Assembly: GCA_036768485.1 (NCBI GenBank)
Contig: JAVLUZ010000154.1
Span: 48,405,591-48,469,590, forward strand
Direction: 5' to 3'
Length of the DNA stretch: 64,000 nucleotides
DNA from: Mermis nigrescens
Taxonomy: Eukaryota > Nematoda > Enoplea > Mermithida > Mermithidae
The notes below the pieces were generated by a model that saw nothing but the letters and a program-made list of their open reading frames with translations, was not told the origin of the DNA and did no database searches. Both the position numbers and the translations under genes were made by a program. Positions 9,961 to 21,908 of this stretch are shown here, in pieces. Every line of letters begins with the position of its first letter. Within the stretch, counting starts at the first letter, position 1.

Positions 9961-11815
9961 TCAGGGGTGAAATCCTAAAATTCACGACCACTAAATTAGA
10001 AGTCGGGCCTTTTTTCAGGTCAAATATGAAAAATGGCTAAGACATCCTATATAGCATGCTTTAATGTGAAAAACTGAATTTTTAACTACTTTTTGTCCCA
10101 TTCTGACTAGTTTCGTCGCTCTTGTAAGTAAAAAATATAAGATTTCATCGAAAATTTTGACTTTTCAGTTCATTTTAAGTTCATTCTAGGTATAGTTAAA
10201 CAAAACAGAAATGTATTAGTCGGCGCGAAAAAATTTTGATATCTTCGCTGCTTTTGTACCCAAAAATCATGCAGAAAATGTTTGATAGCTCAAAATCGTC
10301 CGACAGTAATTCAAGTCTCGGACCCTGTGGTGGGGGTAATACCCCTCACCCCCTATGGGAATGTGATCCAGTCCATTAGGAACCTGGGCATTGCGACTAA
10401 GACCATATGAATTGTCGCATCCAGTCCAGACCCGAACCCAGGATTCGGCCAAGGGGGGGGGGGGTGGACCCAACACAAATTGGTCAATTTCTCGGAAAAT
10501 GCGTCGCGATAGCTCGAAAAATCGCATTTTTCGACGTTTTTAGACACGCTCTATCCATTAAAGTCATAAAATTAACCTTTTGAAAATAGTTTTTCTTACT
10601 AAAAGGCTATAAAAAGCTGCATTTTTTGGTCGCGCTTGTGTTTGAATTATGGAAAATACTGCACATTCAGCGCGAAGCGCTGAATTTTTAAATATTTTAC
10701 GACAAAACGCACGCGATATTTCCATTTCCGTTCATCATCTATGTACCTTTCAAATCTATTTTCGGCCAGGGAGGGCCCCGCCCCCGTTTAATACGGCCCT
10801 GACCGCATCTTGTGACTTGCTTCCACCAGAATTTCGGCTGAATTCCTCGATGTCAATTCAGAAACTTTGTGAACAAGTTTTTTCGCTGAAAATTAAGTTG
10901 CACAACAAGATCGAAGATTTATCAGTAACCATTTAGTAACTGGATGCGCCGCTTTCTTTCAGGCATCGTCAAATCTGCCGCATTGTTTCGCTATATTAAT
11001 TGATTCTTCGGCCTTGATTCTTATCTTCCTACGCAAATTTCGAAATCTTGTTCATACTCGCGAGTTCAATTATCGATGAAGTACAATATTGGCCGTCAGT
11101 TTTTCAGTCATCGTCTGATTTTGCTTCCATAAACTGCGATAACACATAACCAAACAATTACGCTCACTCGGAATAATAAGTTGAATATTTCCGCTGGTAT
11201 GCCTGTACACTGAAAACCGGATTTAGACAAATTTCGTCCCCACCAACTTTTGATCATCATATACATCAATTATTTATCGCTGTAATGGTACGCACCTACT
11301 TTTCTTTCAAAAACGTTTACGTGACGACGAACCAGAGGCCGGCCAAACTTGGCTGCCTTTTTCCTCTAGACAAAGTTCTCTAAACTATGTACAAACATAA
11401 TGATGTATTTACTGTAGGCGGGCTTTCCGTGCGTGCGTGCATTATTCTCATCTGTCAAAATAAGTACCTACATTTTCAGACTTGCCCCAACACTTTACTC
11501 ACTCGCATACTTATAACCATCCTTTTGATGCATTTCAAAGAATATCACGAATTTTCGCATTGAAACGTTAGCACGCGCGTTCTTCCTTATTTTTTACACT
11601 CTAGTTTACTGAGTTTATTTGAAAATGAACTCAAAATCCCGTTTTCTATTCGGAAATTCGGGCAAAAAAATATAAATCATAAGTTTATTATGTAGTCTGT
11701 TAAATTTCGTTATACGGCATTGAACTCCACAAACTCGCCTGCGCATAAATATACATACTTACACGCTTGATGGCGAGAAATTGCTCTCGTCGTTCGCATT
11801 CGTCATCTTCTTGGA
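9961..11815. other. Intergenic region upstream of the host gene
   Basis: No gene recognised. It contains an inverted CCATAGTTTCCCAAGGTC copy of a dispersed motif near 9,940, a G-run at 10,455-10,466 and GCGCGAAGCGC near 10,670. The duplicated block, as far as the window shows, reaches at least 10,778 (the counterpart of 64,000). The host gene promoter presumably lies in the last kilobase, but I see no clear core element. Confidence 0.5.
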
Positions 11816-14800
11816 ATGGATCGATCGGTCTCGAAACGAAATTCTAAATTCGAATATTTTTGCCATTTTTTCCGTTATTTCCTAATTTTTCAATCAATTT
11901 CGATTTGCGCCTTATTCTCATTTTTCGCACCGACCGCGGCTAACGAGAAAAACTTACGCTGTTACGCAATTTGCGTTGCCAAATGCATAAAACAGCAAGT
12001 AGGTTACTTCATCATTGTATCTATTTATTTATGGAACAAATTTTGAGAATACGACGTCTGGAAATTTTGATTAAATTTTTTCATTTATTAGCAAAGTTAT
12101 TGCCTGCTCAATGGGATTTGTTACCTAGTTATGAATGACGGATTTATAAATTATAGCCGTTTTCTTAATGTTTCCTAATAGTTTTATTTTCACGGAAAAC
12201 CTCGCATTGGTTAAATTAATTTTTCAGTATATCCGGAAGCTAGGACTACAAGGTCGACTTTATTATATAATTTATATTTAAAATACGTGAACGAAGAGAA
12301 GGAATCTTAATGTTTAATTAGGCTTAAAGGCTTATGCTCACTAGGTAGTATAATTTCTTATGTCAGGTTTTTACCAATAGTATCGTTAACATTTGGAGTA
12401 AGCTTTGAATCGTAGATTAAAATGCTAAAGTTGAATTAAGGCGGGCTTAAATCTTGATAGAATGAGGAGACCTTGAATAATCTCAATATCCTTCAGTTTG
12501 CACACTGTTTTTCAAATATTCCTATATTTCCTAATTTTTTATTGGTATCGTTAAAAATTGTAAAGTCTAGATAATTTTATCTTCACTGAGGATTTCGCTG
12601 TGCTGGAATTGGCTTCTCGATATCTGCTGAATATGGGTCAATAAGGTCGACTTGTAAATCATATTATCGTTGAAAACACCTTGAGAAAGAGAACGAATTT
12701 TAAAGTTTAATCTGACAATATATCTGTATATTTATGGAGTCAGATTTTTATAATTGAAACGTCATGAACATTTGGCACTAGCTTTACTGGAGTTAGATTT
12801 ACAACTTAAATCTAATTTGAGACTATGAAGAATCCCAATGTTCTTCACTTTGCGTACTGTGCTCTTAGAATATTGCAGAATGTGAGTTTGCCTAGGGTTC
12901 TACAGTGATGGAAGTTGTTGTTCAATTGAAAATATCGGAAGGCTCGGGGCTTTGTCGCATAATTTAATCAGATCTATCACTCAAGCTACTTGTGTGCGTA
13001 TAATTTCTGACAAAAAAATGCATATTGTATGCAAGAAGATCTATATTTTGATTTTAGCATTTTTGGCAAATTATCGCACCACTTGTTTTTGGCGAAAATT
13101 ATTAATCTGATCATCTCTCTTTTGTACTAATGATCGCTGTATTTCAGGCACAGACGCTCGATGTTTGCGATTCTCGCTGTCAAACGTATGCCAAGGATGA
13201 GAAATTATGCGTAAGTGGGTAAAATCGATTTTCAAGGTTAAGTTTCGAACGATGTTTTCAAATTTTAGGCCGACATTGATGTAGCGTGCTGGGATCGGTG
13301 CAGGAATTTGACGCTAGAAAATGGTAAAATTACCCACATCGTTTTATGGGTCATTTGGTCATATTTATTTAAAGAATGACTCGAAAATTTTATTGTCTAC
13401 TTTTTGTCTTGTTCTTTTTAATTTTTCCTCCCAACTTTCTTCAATTCCATTGATAGATACACTTGAATTAGTTGATAGCCTTAAAGAGACAGAAGAAAAA
13501 GATAAAACGATTAATTTCATTATATTGCAAAAAATAGATGGGAAGAAATTAGAAATATGGAAGAAATCTGAAAAAAATATGAACTTTATGTGATAGATGA
13601 CGTTTAATTCATGCCTCTAAAGCCAAATCAGGCATATCAGATTTTTCTTTTATCTCTTGAAAAGCTTTCTCAGTATAACAGTCTGCTGTTAATACACTAC
13701 AATAATTTTCACACTGTCTTATGCACATTTGAGAACAAATTTGATTATCAGTTATTCGTGTTTTTTTGAGTGGCGAAAAATTCCATTCAATATATTTTTC
13801 TATTGCATTTACCAACCAAAGAGAACCCCCTCGCCCTATAATTATCAGTTTTTAACAATCGATCAAAATTCATCCTCGCTGCTTTTTAGTGAAACTAGCA
13901 AATTGCTTTGATTTTTTTAATTTGCAGGGGCGGCAACAATTCAGACGCATTGAGTTAAAGCTGATTAAAAAAATGAGGATTCCAAGCATAAATGCCCAGC
14001 ATATGGCTGGTCTGGAGGGTCAACCAGAGAGCTTTGTTTAATGAAATGGCCTGAAAATGGGTGTAAATGCTCAATTAGCTAAAAAAATGTCTTAATTTAC
14101 AGTTTTCAATCAGTTTCAATCACTTTTGCATGAATTTATCGAGTTTCATTCACTTCCAGCTATAACCTTGCCTTCTTTTCCCGAAAATTTTCCCTCCTTA
14201 CCTTCTTAGGAGTCTGGATGGAAGGCCCTCATGTGCACAGCTGGTCCCACGACTACAGTATACCAAAACTTTATTCATTATACTGATTCCAACTTCACCT
14301 GTATCAAATCGTCAAATAGTTATTTAGGTTTAATTAGGAGTCATTTTAAACTTACTTATACTGATGAGATTCCAGTACTGTGTCATAAGATCTGTTAGCT
14401 TTCACTGTAACGATTTTCAAAATTTATAGGCAGACCCTTTTTCTGACAACGTCTTCTACGTTCGTATGTCCATATTTACGAATCGATTAAAGGTTTCCCA
14501 ATATTCTGTGACTTGACTACATAGCCGAGTTTAACTGAATCGCATTAGTTGCTAAAATCAAATTAATTTTGTATTATAATTATTAATTCAGTCAGAATTA
14601 TTAAAATCAAAATTATCGAATTTTATTAAATTACGTAAAAATTGAGGCTTTTTCATAGCCGAGGCCGAAAATCGATACAGTTGCTAAGAATTCTAGAAAA
14701 TTTACTTCTTAAACCTCGCATAATTTACAATGTCTACCACTATTTTCGATTTAGGAGCCAAACCGGACATCCCGACCGGTTTATCGTACATTTATGAAGA

Positions 14801-17800
14801 TATACGAGAGGGACTTGCGCAACTCCAGTGGAAACACGCGAAAGATGACGTTTTATACCTCGTGCAGTACGCTGAAAGTGAAGGAGAGTACAAGGAATCG
14901 GCTGACACGACGCCTAAATCGTCGGGCTTGTTGGTAAGAAAAATATTTCTGAGAAAATAGTATAAAGGAGACGAAAAAACGAAAAACAAAAATTTAGTGG
15001 GCACGAATGATGGTTTCGACGTCATTCGTTTTTTCGGTTCGTCAGCCAAAAGTCTGGAAGGAACGAGCGGGTCGTTAGTGCGGGGATACTTTCGCTTAGT
15101 TGAGAATTTTTTTCCAAAAATGCAACAAAATCAAACTTTACAAAATTAAAGAGTAAAAATACGATATAATTCATGCATGCGCAACACGGTGATTTCGGGG
15201 TTAAGCGACGATAAATATTTATAACGTGACTTTTCGGTAAGAATTTTTTCCAAAAAATGCAACAAAATCAAACTATACAAAATTAAAAAGTAAAAATACG
15301 ATTTAATTCATGCATGCGCAACAAGGGGATACCGGGGTTAAGCAACGATAAATTTTTATAACGTGGTTTTTTTGGCAGGAAAACGATGAGTATGTGCCGA
15401 ATGAAAGCGATTCTACAACATAATAAAATTCAAAAAATTCCTTCGCGTTAATTGAGCAGTATCACGATTGTTGGTCGTAAATTTTTATTCATTTTATTCG
15501 TTTCTTCAATTAACGAGGAGTTGAATCGAAATTTTCAAAACTTATGGAATGGAGCAAATCCTGGCGGTCGAAAATAGGTTCTAAAATCCGCTCTTCACGT
15601 GCGGAACAGCGTTTTGTTAACCGTTTATAGTCGAATTTTATTCAGAATTATTGAGCCGATTAATGAATCTGCCTAAAATTTCCAATTTTTTACAATTCAG
15701 TGCAACAAATATGTAAATTCCTCTGAATTAAGCGAAATTCCGACTTAATGATAGGGAATTTCGTTGAATTCGGGGCAGAAGGGCGTTTAGAGACTTAATC
15801 TACTCCCTCTATTGATGCACATGGAGCACTCTGAGTTCATTTAACGCTTATTTTTGCGCGAAGCGCTGGAATCTTGAGAATTTTAACTAGAAAAAATGTG
15901 AGAAAATTACACTGGTTCCACGAATCATTCATGAATATCTTTATTTCTACATAAAATTATTCCTGACGCCAAGAAACTAAATAAAGGTGCCTAATTATAT
16001 GCAGGAAATTGAGAAATTTTGTATGGTTAAACATCATTGCAAAATACATACTCATTTATTACCTCACCAACACCGTTGATCGCGTCTTAACAATACATTT
16101 GAATGCTTCTATTTTTGACACAATTTTCTATTTTAACCGTTGCATTCTTTATTTTTTATCAATTGAATCCTACTAGGGGTAATTAATAATGAATGTATTT
16201 TCCGCCAGACCTGTTTTCAAGGTTTTTGGGTATTATTGCGGTTTAGAACGAGCGCTCGCATTTCTTAATTCACACTCGTTTCGCTAAAACGTTAGAATTA
16301 TGCCGTTGTGAATGTATTGCGCATTAGGATCGCTCTTGGAAGTGTTTTTTTGGTTCGCATCCATGCTACCGAATTTCGTAATTTTACATCTTTTCATTTA
16401 TTTCGTGCTAATATGCTAGGAATGCTTTCATTCTTAATTACAGTACGTTCTGATGGCAGGATACATTGTATTATATTTTATTTTATTATATAATATTGCA
16501 TATTATTATTATTATTATAGATTACGCGATTGCATGATTTGAGGGATGAGAGAGGAAGTATTTCAAAAAAGTTTTTCGGCATTTCTGTCCTGCTTACTCA
16601 TCAAATACCTAGAATAAACTAAAAAGATCAAAAATGATCAAAAATGCAATTTTTGAATCAATTCTTGTATTTTTACCGACAAGAGTAACGAAATGATTCA
16701 GGATGGGCAAAAAAGCAATATAAAATGAACTCCTATCTCATTGAAGCATTTAATATAGGCAATTTTGATCATTTTTCGCATTTGACTCGCAGAAAAGGCA
16801 CGAACCCTAAACTTGCTAGTTCCAGATTTATGGATTTTTACCACTTCCTAGGCTGTGGACCTTGGGAAACTATGATTACAATAAACCACTTGTTTTTTAA
16901 TTTTTCGATTAAATTTCTTTTAATTTCGTTCATTTTCGATTCCTTTTTCATGTTTTAGACTCGTACTTGTTTATTCAAGCTTGCCTTGCTTTATTGAAGT
17001 ATAACTTACTACATTGGTTGCGGAAATTTTCGAGCGTTGAGACATCACTTGTTTAAAATTTTGGTTATTTAATAATATTTATTATTGTCCTTCCAATTGT
17101 CTGATTCCACGTAAGATATAATTAAATCAATAAACGGAAATCAGCTAATGCCAAAAAATTATCAAAATTTTCAATCAAATCACCGATTAGCTTCTATCTC
17201 GTCTTTCTTTTACATAATTTGTTGCGTTAAAGCTTTTGAAATGTCAGATTTTGCGTGGGGCTTTACCTTCTTCCAGAAAAATAAAATCAAGATGCATTTG
17301 TCAATTCTTAGATGTCGACGAATTCGTCGGTTGCTCTGCAGAAGAAAAATGTTTGCAGTTTGTACGAATACAAAGTCGCGGCGGCCAATGAATTCGGATT
17401 TAGTAACTTTTCGTCGGTCGCCGAAATACCCGGTAATTTTCTTTTCAAAATTCTGACTTTGAATTCCGCTTTTTTGACTAATAATTTGGTAGAACATCTC
17501 CGGAAATATTAAATTCGACGGATTTCAGTTTATTGGTAAATTTTATTTTTTATCTTCTCTTTTCAGTATTACGTATTTTTGACTTTGCTGTATTGCTGTA
17601 AACGTGAGCATTTCCGGCGTTAACATGTACGAAAATTCAGGTTTTAAAGCGGCTTATGTCGGTTTTGTCCTTGAGGTCGTATTTATGCATACTGTGATCT
17701 CGGAAGAAGTTTTTCCGAGGGTTTTTTCGTTATTTTTTCAGATTCTTAAACCTTTCAATTCAACTAAGTAGCGTAACTAAATTAATTTTTCAACAGACTA

Positions 17801-18960
17801 GATATTTTCATTGATTTTTTTATTTTTATTGTTTCAATTTTTATTTTTTTAAATTTTTTTATTCTTATTTTTCATTTTTATTTTCATATTTATTTTTATT
17901 GAGGTAAGTCTTTTCAAATACCTTTCAAGGCTAAGAAGATTTTCACGCTTCGTTTTTAAAATAATCAATGAAAACCCCGATTAAAGCTAACTTTTTGTTC
18001 AAAATTAGCAATTTTTAAAGCAATTTTTGAATTATTTTGGTCATTTGCAATATATTTTTCCTGATAATTATTTATGCGTTCATTTTCTAGAAAGTAAAAG
18101 CACCGTCAGGAATGTCACAAAAAATTTGTACGCGTATCCTCGCTTTTGAGCCTAAAAAGGCACTTTAGAACAAATTGTCGGCTCCACCCATAAAATGTTC
18201 ATGCTGTGCAGGTATATGGTCATATTTTTGCATTTTCATCATCACAAAAAAGTTTCGGCAGACTACATAACTGCAAAATCAAGCTTAAAATGATGAGAAT
18301 GTTAAGGCATTACCACCATTTATTAGTTAAAGTCTATTTATTTATGTTTATATTTTTATCGTCAAATTTTATAAAATTTATCTTATCTCAAAAATATTCT
18401 CCATATTTTAGTTTGCCAATTACATCGTGAGCCCTGATTATTATTTTGCTCTTACAATGAAAGCTTTGATCCATCTATATTGCGTTATTTGTAATAAATT
18501 TTAAAGTTTAAATTGACTGATTTTTATTTATATTAATTGTACATTTATATTTTTTGATTTGAATCATACATTCTTGCATACTTGTTTCCATCGTTTTCTT
18601 GCTATTTTCTCAGATTTTCTCTGCCTTTGTATTGCTCATTATTGTATAAGTTTTAAATTTATTTAAAAATAATATTGTAGAATCATGATTGAAATTTTTT
18701 TAGCTCCGATTCCGACCGTCCAAAACATATCATTCGAAATAATCGGCGCTAAAGTTGTTGATAAGCCGTTTTATGACAAAAATTTCGGTCGTTTGGACAA
18801 TCGATCGGTCGAATTGACTGTTCGCTTCGAACCTCCCATTGGCTGGAATTTGTCGTCCAACGACTATAGCCCCGTTTTTACCTCTTTCATTCAACATTGT
18901 AACAAAGGCATATTGCACGAAATGGAGGAAGTTGCGCCGGTCCGTTTTAGCTCGATTTAA
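11816..18960 (+). CDS. Six-exon gene: signal peptide, Cys-rich region, fibronectin-III-like domains
   Basis: Exons: 11,816-11,998; 13,148-13,210; 13,269-13,323; 14,755-14,933; 17,312-17,432; 18,704-18,960. All introns are GT-AG and the phases (0, 0, 1, 0, 1) join into one open frame of 285 codons. Residues about 19-42 are a hydrophobic signal peptide ending PTAANE. Exons 1-3 carry paired cysteines (CYAICVAKC, CDSRC, a lone C, CWDRC). Exons 4-5 form a fibronectin-III-like unit (GLAQLQWKHA, then YEYKVAAANEFGFS). Exon 6 starts another (APIPTVQNISF, VELTVRF). Cys-rich plus FnIII recalls anosmin or the N-terminus of ROS-type receptors, but no WAP or kinase domain is seen, so the family is unassigned. 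The TAA at 18,960 may be a true end, or exon 6 may splice further with the rest lost to the repeats beyond. Exon boundaries are inferred from sequence only. Confidence 0.72.
13324..14754 (+). other. Intron 3 of the host gene with a dispersed repeat
   Basis: The interval holds a relative of the ~320-bp repeat at 13,990-14,240. The 90-codon frame at 13,321-13,593 is low-complexity and begins inside exon 3 in a different frame from the gene, so I do not treat it as coding. Confidence 0.5.
15103..15375 (+). repeat. 137-bp tandem duplication in intron 4
   Basis: Two units about 137 bp apart share AAATGCAACAAAATCAAACT, TTCATGCATGCGCAACA and GGGGTTAAGCRACGATAAA. The rest of the intron up to 17,311 is AT-rich with no recognised gene and includes a short ATT run near 16,505. 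Confidence 0.75.
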
Positions 18961-19380
18961 TAATAATATTCAAACACGGGCGTGGGGGGTTTGGAGGCTT
19001 ACATGTAGCGCAGTTATTTAGGGGCAACTCCCACCCAAAGTTGGACGTCCTCCGGCCCCATCCTTCTAAGTCAGAAAATTTTTGACCCTTTCCCCAATTT
19101 TTGAAAAAAAAGTTGCGTTTTTTGGTCATTTTCATGTTTTTTGGCCGTTTTTGGCCAAAAATTAGAGGTCATTTACTCCCCTCCTAAAATGGTCAGGGCC
19201 CAGCCTAAATTTCGAGTCGTCACGTGTATGTTTGGGAACCCCAAAATTGAATTTTGCATGTCTTTTGGGATTTTTACCGTTTTTACACCACCCAGGCCCC
19301 CTAGAATTCGGCGGCTGAAACAACATAACATCTTTTATGTACAAATGCAGTATGTTACATGCCTTGGTTAGAATGGATAA
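18961..19380 (+). repeat. Dispersed repeat directly after the host gene stop
   Basis: The block CCACCCAAAGTTGGACGTCC with TCAGAAAATTTTTGACCC recurs inverted at 24,585-24,650. Poly-T-rich TTGGCCGTTTTTGGCC sequence follows. Its start only a few bases after the TAA at 18,960 suggests that insertion may have truncated the gene. Confidence 0.55.
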
Positions 19381-19581
19381 TCTTTTTCTTAATTTCTAAA
19401 TGTTTGTGAACTGGTTCATATCTAAAGAAAGTGTATTTTTGGCCTATTGGCAGTCACATAAAATAATAATAATGCTTTATTCAAACCCGTAGGTACAATA
19501 CAATGTTAAGAATAATACGCAACGTTTCGACAGTTAACCTACCGTCGTCGTCAGGCTCTTACAGAATATAAGAAGTTGTGG

Positions 19582-19662
19582 GCACCAGGAATCGAACCTT
19601 ACAGCTAAGTATCATTTATTTCTAGAGTCTGTGGTTTTACCAACTGAGCTTCACTGGGCCAG
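19582..19662 (-). repeat. tRNA-like sequence in the left Penelope arm
   Basis: Reverse complement of 21,811-21,891; see that entry. The B box reads GGTTCGATTCC and the A box AGCTCAGTTGG on the minus strand. Confidence 0.5.
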
Positions 19663-19707
19663 TTGTATAATATTATTTGTTCCTTTTAAAGTAACATAAT
19701 AATATTT

Positions 19708-21123
19708 TTAGTCTGGGGCCAAGGGCCTCTCCACATGGTGTATTCTCCTCAATAGGGCTCTATTCCATATACGACTGATCTCAATACTTCTTGAACCGAC
19801 ATTCTGCTCACTAGCCCTCTCCATCTCCAGGGTCTCCCGTATTTTCCTACGGTACCCATTGCTTTCTTCTGCGAGTATTGATGTATGCTCGAAATCTGGT
19901 CTACACCCACATGCTATGCAGTGTTCAGCAACCCCACTCCGTTCTTCTTTCAAATTCCTTAGTGCACTCCTATGTTCCCCAAGTCTTTTCTTAAGACTTC
20001 TACCAGTTTCCCCAATGTACTCCTTCCCACATTGTAGTGGTACTTTATACACTATGCCCTGCCGTAGATCTAAGGGTCTCTTTGGGGCAACACTTTGTAG
20101 TCTTTTTCTGATGGTGTCTTCACTCTTTGCCACAAGGCGCACTCCATATGCTTTGCACACTCGCTTAAGCTTCATGGTTAATGCCCCACTAAATGGTACT
20201 ACTGCTGTTGCAATGTAGTTAGTTGCATCACCCCTTGAGGGTGCAAGTTGTAGGGCTCTTTGTATTAATGGGCCAGGGTATCCATTAGCTTGAAACTCCT
20301 TAAGTATTTTCTGATGTTCACCTTCTTTACTGTGATTTGTTTGGCATATGCTCCTACATCTCATGGCCATTCCTCTAACTATACCTGCCTTTGTGCATTT
20401 CTGATGGTTTGACTGGTAGTTTAGGTATTGACCTGTATGTGTTGGCTTACGGTACACTGATGTCTCTAGATGGTCATGGGATCTCTTAACTAGTACATCC
20501 AGGAAAGGCAGTGTGCCTTCCACCTCCTTCTCCATGGTAAACTGAATAGCAAGATTTTGACTATTCATGTGCTGGAGGAAAGCTTCTAACTCCCGATCTC
20601 CATGATCCCACAAGATGAATGTGTCATCAACGTACCTGAGCCACATTGTAGGTTTATATGGTGCTGTTTGCAGTGCCTGTTTTTCTAAATCATTCATGAA
20701 CAGGTTGCACAGTACTGGTGACAATGGTGAACCCATGGACATCCCATCTACTTGCTGGTAATAATATTCCCCAAGCTGAAAGTAAGTACTCCTGACACAA
20801 TATTCCACCAGTTTGGCAATGACCTCAGCACTCATAGTTGTTCTTTGTGCTAGGGTAATATCCTGTCTAAGCAGATTCAATACACATTCTATAGCCAACT
20901 GAGTTGGGACACTTGTGAAGAGGCTCACAACGTCTAGGCTGACTAGCCGTGTATTTTCCTGTATTACCATTGGTTCTATCTTAGCCACAAAGTCGTTGCT
21001 GTTCTTCAATGAGCTGGCAATGTTCTGCTGCAGTGGGTTAAGTATGCTTAACCAGATATTTTGACAGAGGATGTATAGTTGTCCCAATGCAACTGACAAT
21101 CGGTCTAAGAGATGTAGGAGCAT
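19708..21123 (-). CDS. Penelope-type reverse transcriptase with GIY-YIG endonuclease (5'-truncated)
   Basis: The 471-codon frame shows the reverse transcriptase core in order: LVSLDVVSLFTSVP (motif A, residues ~40-55), GMSMGSPLSPVLCNLF (motif B, ~127-142), RYVDDTF (motif C, ~163-169) and LPFLDV (~207). The Penelope signature VYRKPTHTGQYLNY is near residue 223. The C-terminus holds a GIY-YIG nuclease (GIVYKVPLQCGKEYIGETG, then RSLKKRLGEHR). Such proteins copy the element at a nicked target in the nucleus. Full-length relatives are longer: the N-terminal region and first motifs are missing because the frame starts at the inversion junction. The rest is uninterrupted, suggesting recent activity of the source element. 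No intron is seen. Confidence 0.9.
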   Translation of the reverse strand: MLLHLLDRLSVALGQLYILCQNIWLSILNPLQQNIASSLKNSNDFVAKIEPMVIQENTRLVSLDVVSLFTSVPTQLAIECVLNLLRQDITLAQRTTMSAEVIAKLVEYCVRSTYFQLGEYYYQQVDGMSMGSPLSPVLCNLFMNDLEKQALQTAPYKPTMWLRYVDDTFILWDHGDRELEAFLQHMNSQNLAIQFTMEKEVEGTLPFLDVLVKRSHDHLETSVYRKPTHTGQYLNYQSNHQKCTKAGIVRGMAMRCRSICQTNHSKEGEHQKILKEFQANGYPGPLIQRALQLAPSRGDATNYIATAVVPFSGALTMKLKRVCKAYGVRLVAKSEDTIRKRLQSVAPKRPLDLRQGIVYKVPLQCGKEYIGETGRSLKKRLGEHRSALRNLKEERSGVAEHCIACGCRPDFEHTSILAEESNGYRRKIRETLEMERASEQNVGSRSIEISRIWNRALLRRIHHVERPLAPD

Positions 21124-21763
21124 ATGCCAAACAAATCACAGTAAAGAAGGTGAACATCAGAAAATACTTAAGGAGTTTCAAGCTAATGGATACCCTGGCC
21201 CATTAATACAAAGAGCCCTACAACTTGCACCCTCAAGGGGTGATGCAACTAACTACATTGCAACAGCAGTAGTACCATTTAGTGGGGCATTAACCATGAA
21301 GCTTAAGCGAGTGTGCAAAGCATATGGAGTGCGCCTTGTGGCAAAGAGTGAAGACACCATCAGAAAAAGACTACAAAGTGTTGCCCCAAAGAGACCCTTA
21401 GATCTACGGCAGGGCATAGTGTATAAAGTACCACTACAATGTGGGAAGGAGTACATTGGGGAAACTGGTAGAAGTCTTAAGAAAAGACTTGGGGAACATA
21501 GGAGTGCACTAAGGAATTTGAAAGAAGAACGGAGTGGGGTTGCTGAACACTGCATAGCATGTGGGTGTAGACCAGATTTCGAGCATACATCAATACTCGC
21601 AGAAGAAAGCAATGGGTACCGTAGGAAAATACGGGAGACCCTGGAGATGGAGAGGGCTAGTGAGCAGAATGTCGGTTCAAGAAGTATTGAGATCAGTCGT
21701 ATATGGAATAGAGCCCTATTGAGGAGAATACACCATGTGGAGAGGCCCTTGGCCCCAGACTAA
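21124..21763 (+). pseudogene. Inverted second copy of the GIY-YIG C-terminus
   Basis: This is the right arm of the inverted repeat. It encodes the last ~205 residues of the element protein, identical to the minus-strand copy and including the GIY-YIG block and the closing HHVERPLAPD. It has no reverse transcriptase motifs and no own start. Confidence 0.85.
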
Positions 21764-21810
21764 AAATATTATTATGTTACTTTAAAAGGAACAAATAATA
21801 TTATACAACT

Positions 21811-21891
21811 GGCCCAGTGAAGCTCAGTTGGTAAAACCACAGACTCTAGAAATAAATGATACTTAGCTGTAAGGTTCGATTCCTGGTGCCC
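21811..21891 (+). repeat. tRNA-like sequence in the right Penelope arm
   Basis: It contains a good internal polymerase III A box (AGCTCAGTTGGT at 21,821) and a perfect B box (GGTTCGATTCC at 21,873) with tRNA-like spacing over about 81 bases. I cannot fold a proper anticodon stem or a 7-bp acceptor stem, so it looks tRNA-derived rather than a functional tRNA. It lies between the coding end and the hammerhead-like core. Confidence 0.5.
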
Positions 21892-21908
21892 ACAACTTCT
21901 TATATTCT

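Larger units (their letters stand above)
1..10778 (+). repeat. Left copy of a ~10.8-kb direct duplication
   Basis: This block recurs at 53,222-64,000 in the same orientation. Matching landmarks are offset by 53,218-53,222 bases, which means only a few small indels. Over most of its length I see roughly one difference per 100 bases or fewer, including identical TBP-like reading frames. The last 300-400 bases (about 10,400-10,778 against 63,620-64,000) differ noticeably more. The block holds the end of a Harbinger element, Polinton relics, an LTR-like sequence, two long trinucleotide microsatellites, a candidate host exon and a tandem repeat array. It could be a true tandem segmental duplication or two haplotypes joined by the assembler. 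The 100-N scaffold gap at 26,447 keeps the second option open. Confidence 0.95.

Noticed and set aside
10649..10936. 95-codon frame starting MENTAHSARSAEF
   Set aside because: It lies in repeat-like sequence with GCGCGAAGCGC, and the frame is disrupted in the other copy near 63,880.
13609..13815. 68-codon minus-strand frame with several Cys
   Set aside because: Inside intron 3, with no supporting start, splice sites or homology.
17148..17497. Overlapping frames of 95-102 codons around exon 5
   Set aside because: They are in other frames or on the other strand from the FnIII exon, which fits splice sites and phase better.
19859..20218. 119-codon open frame on the plus strand (and its twin at 21,253-21,612 minus)
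   Set aside because: Antisense shadow of the GIY-YIG/reverse transcriptase frame, with no domain of its own.
21811..21891. A functional tRNA gene
   Set aside because: Polymerase III boxes are good, but no anticodon stem or 7-bp acceptor stem can be formed; treated as tRNA-derived.
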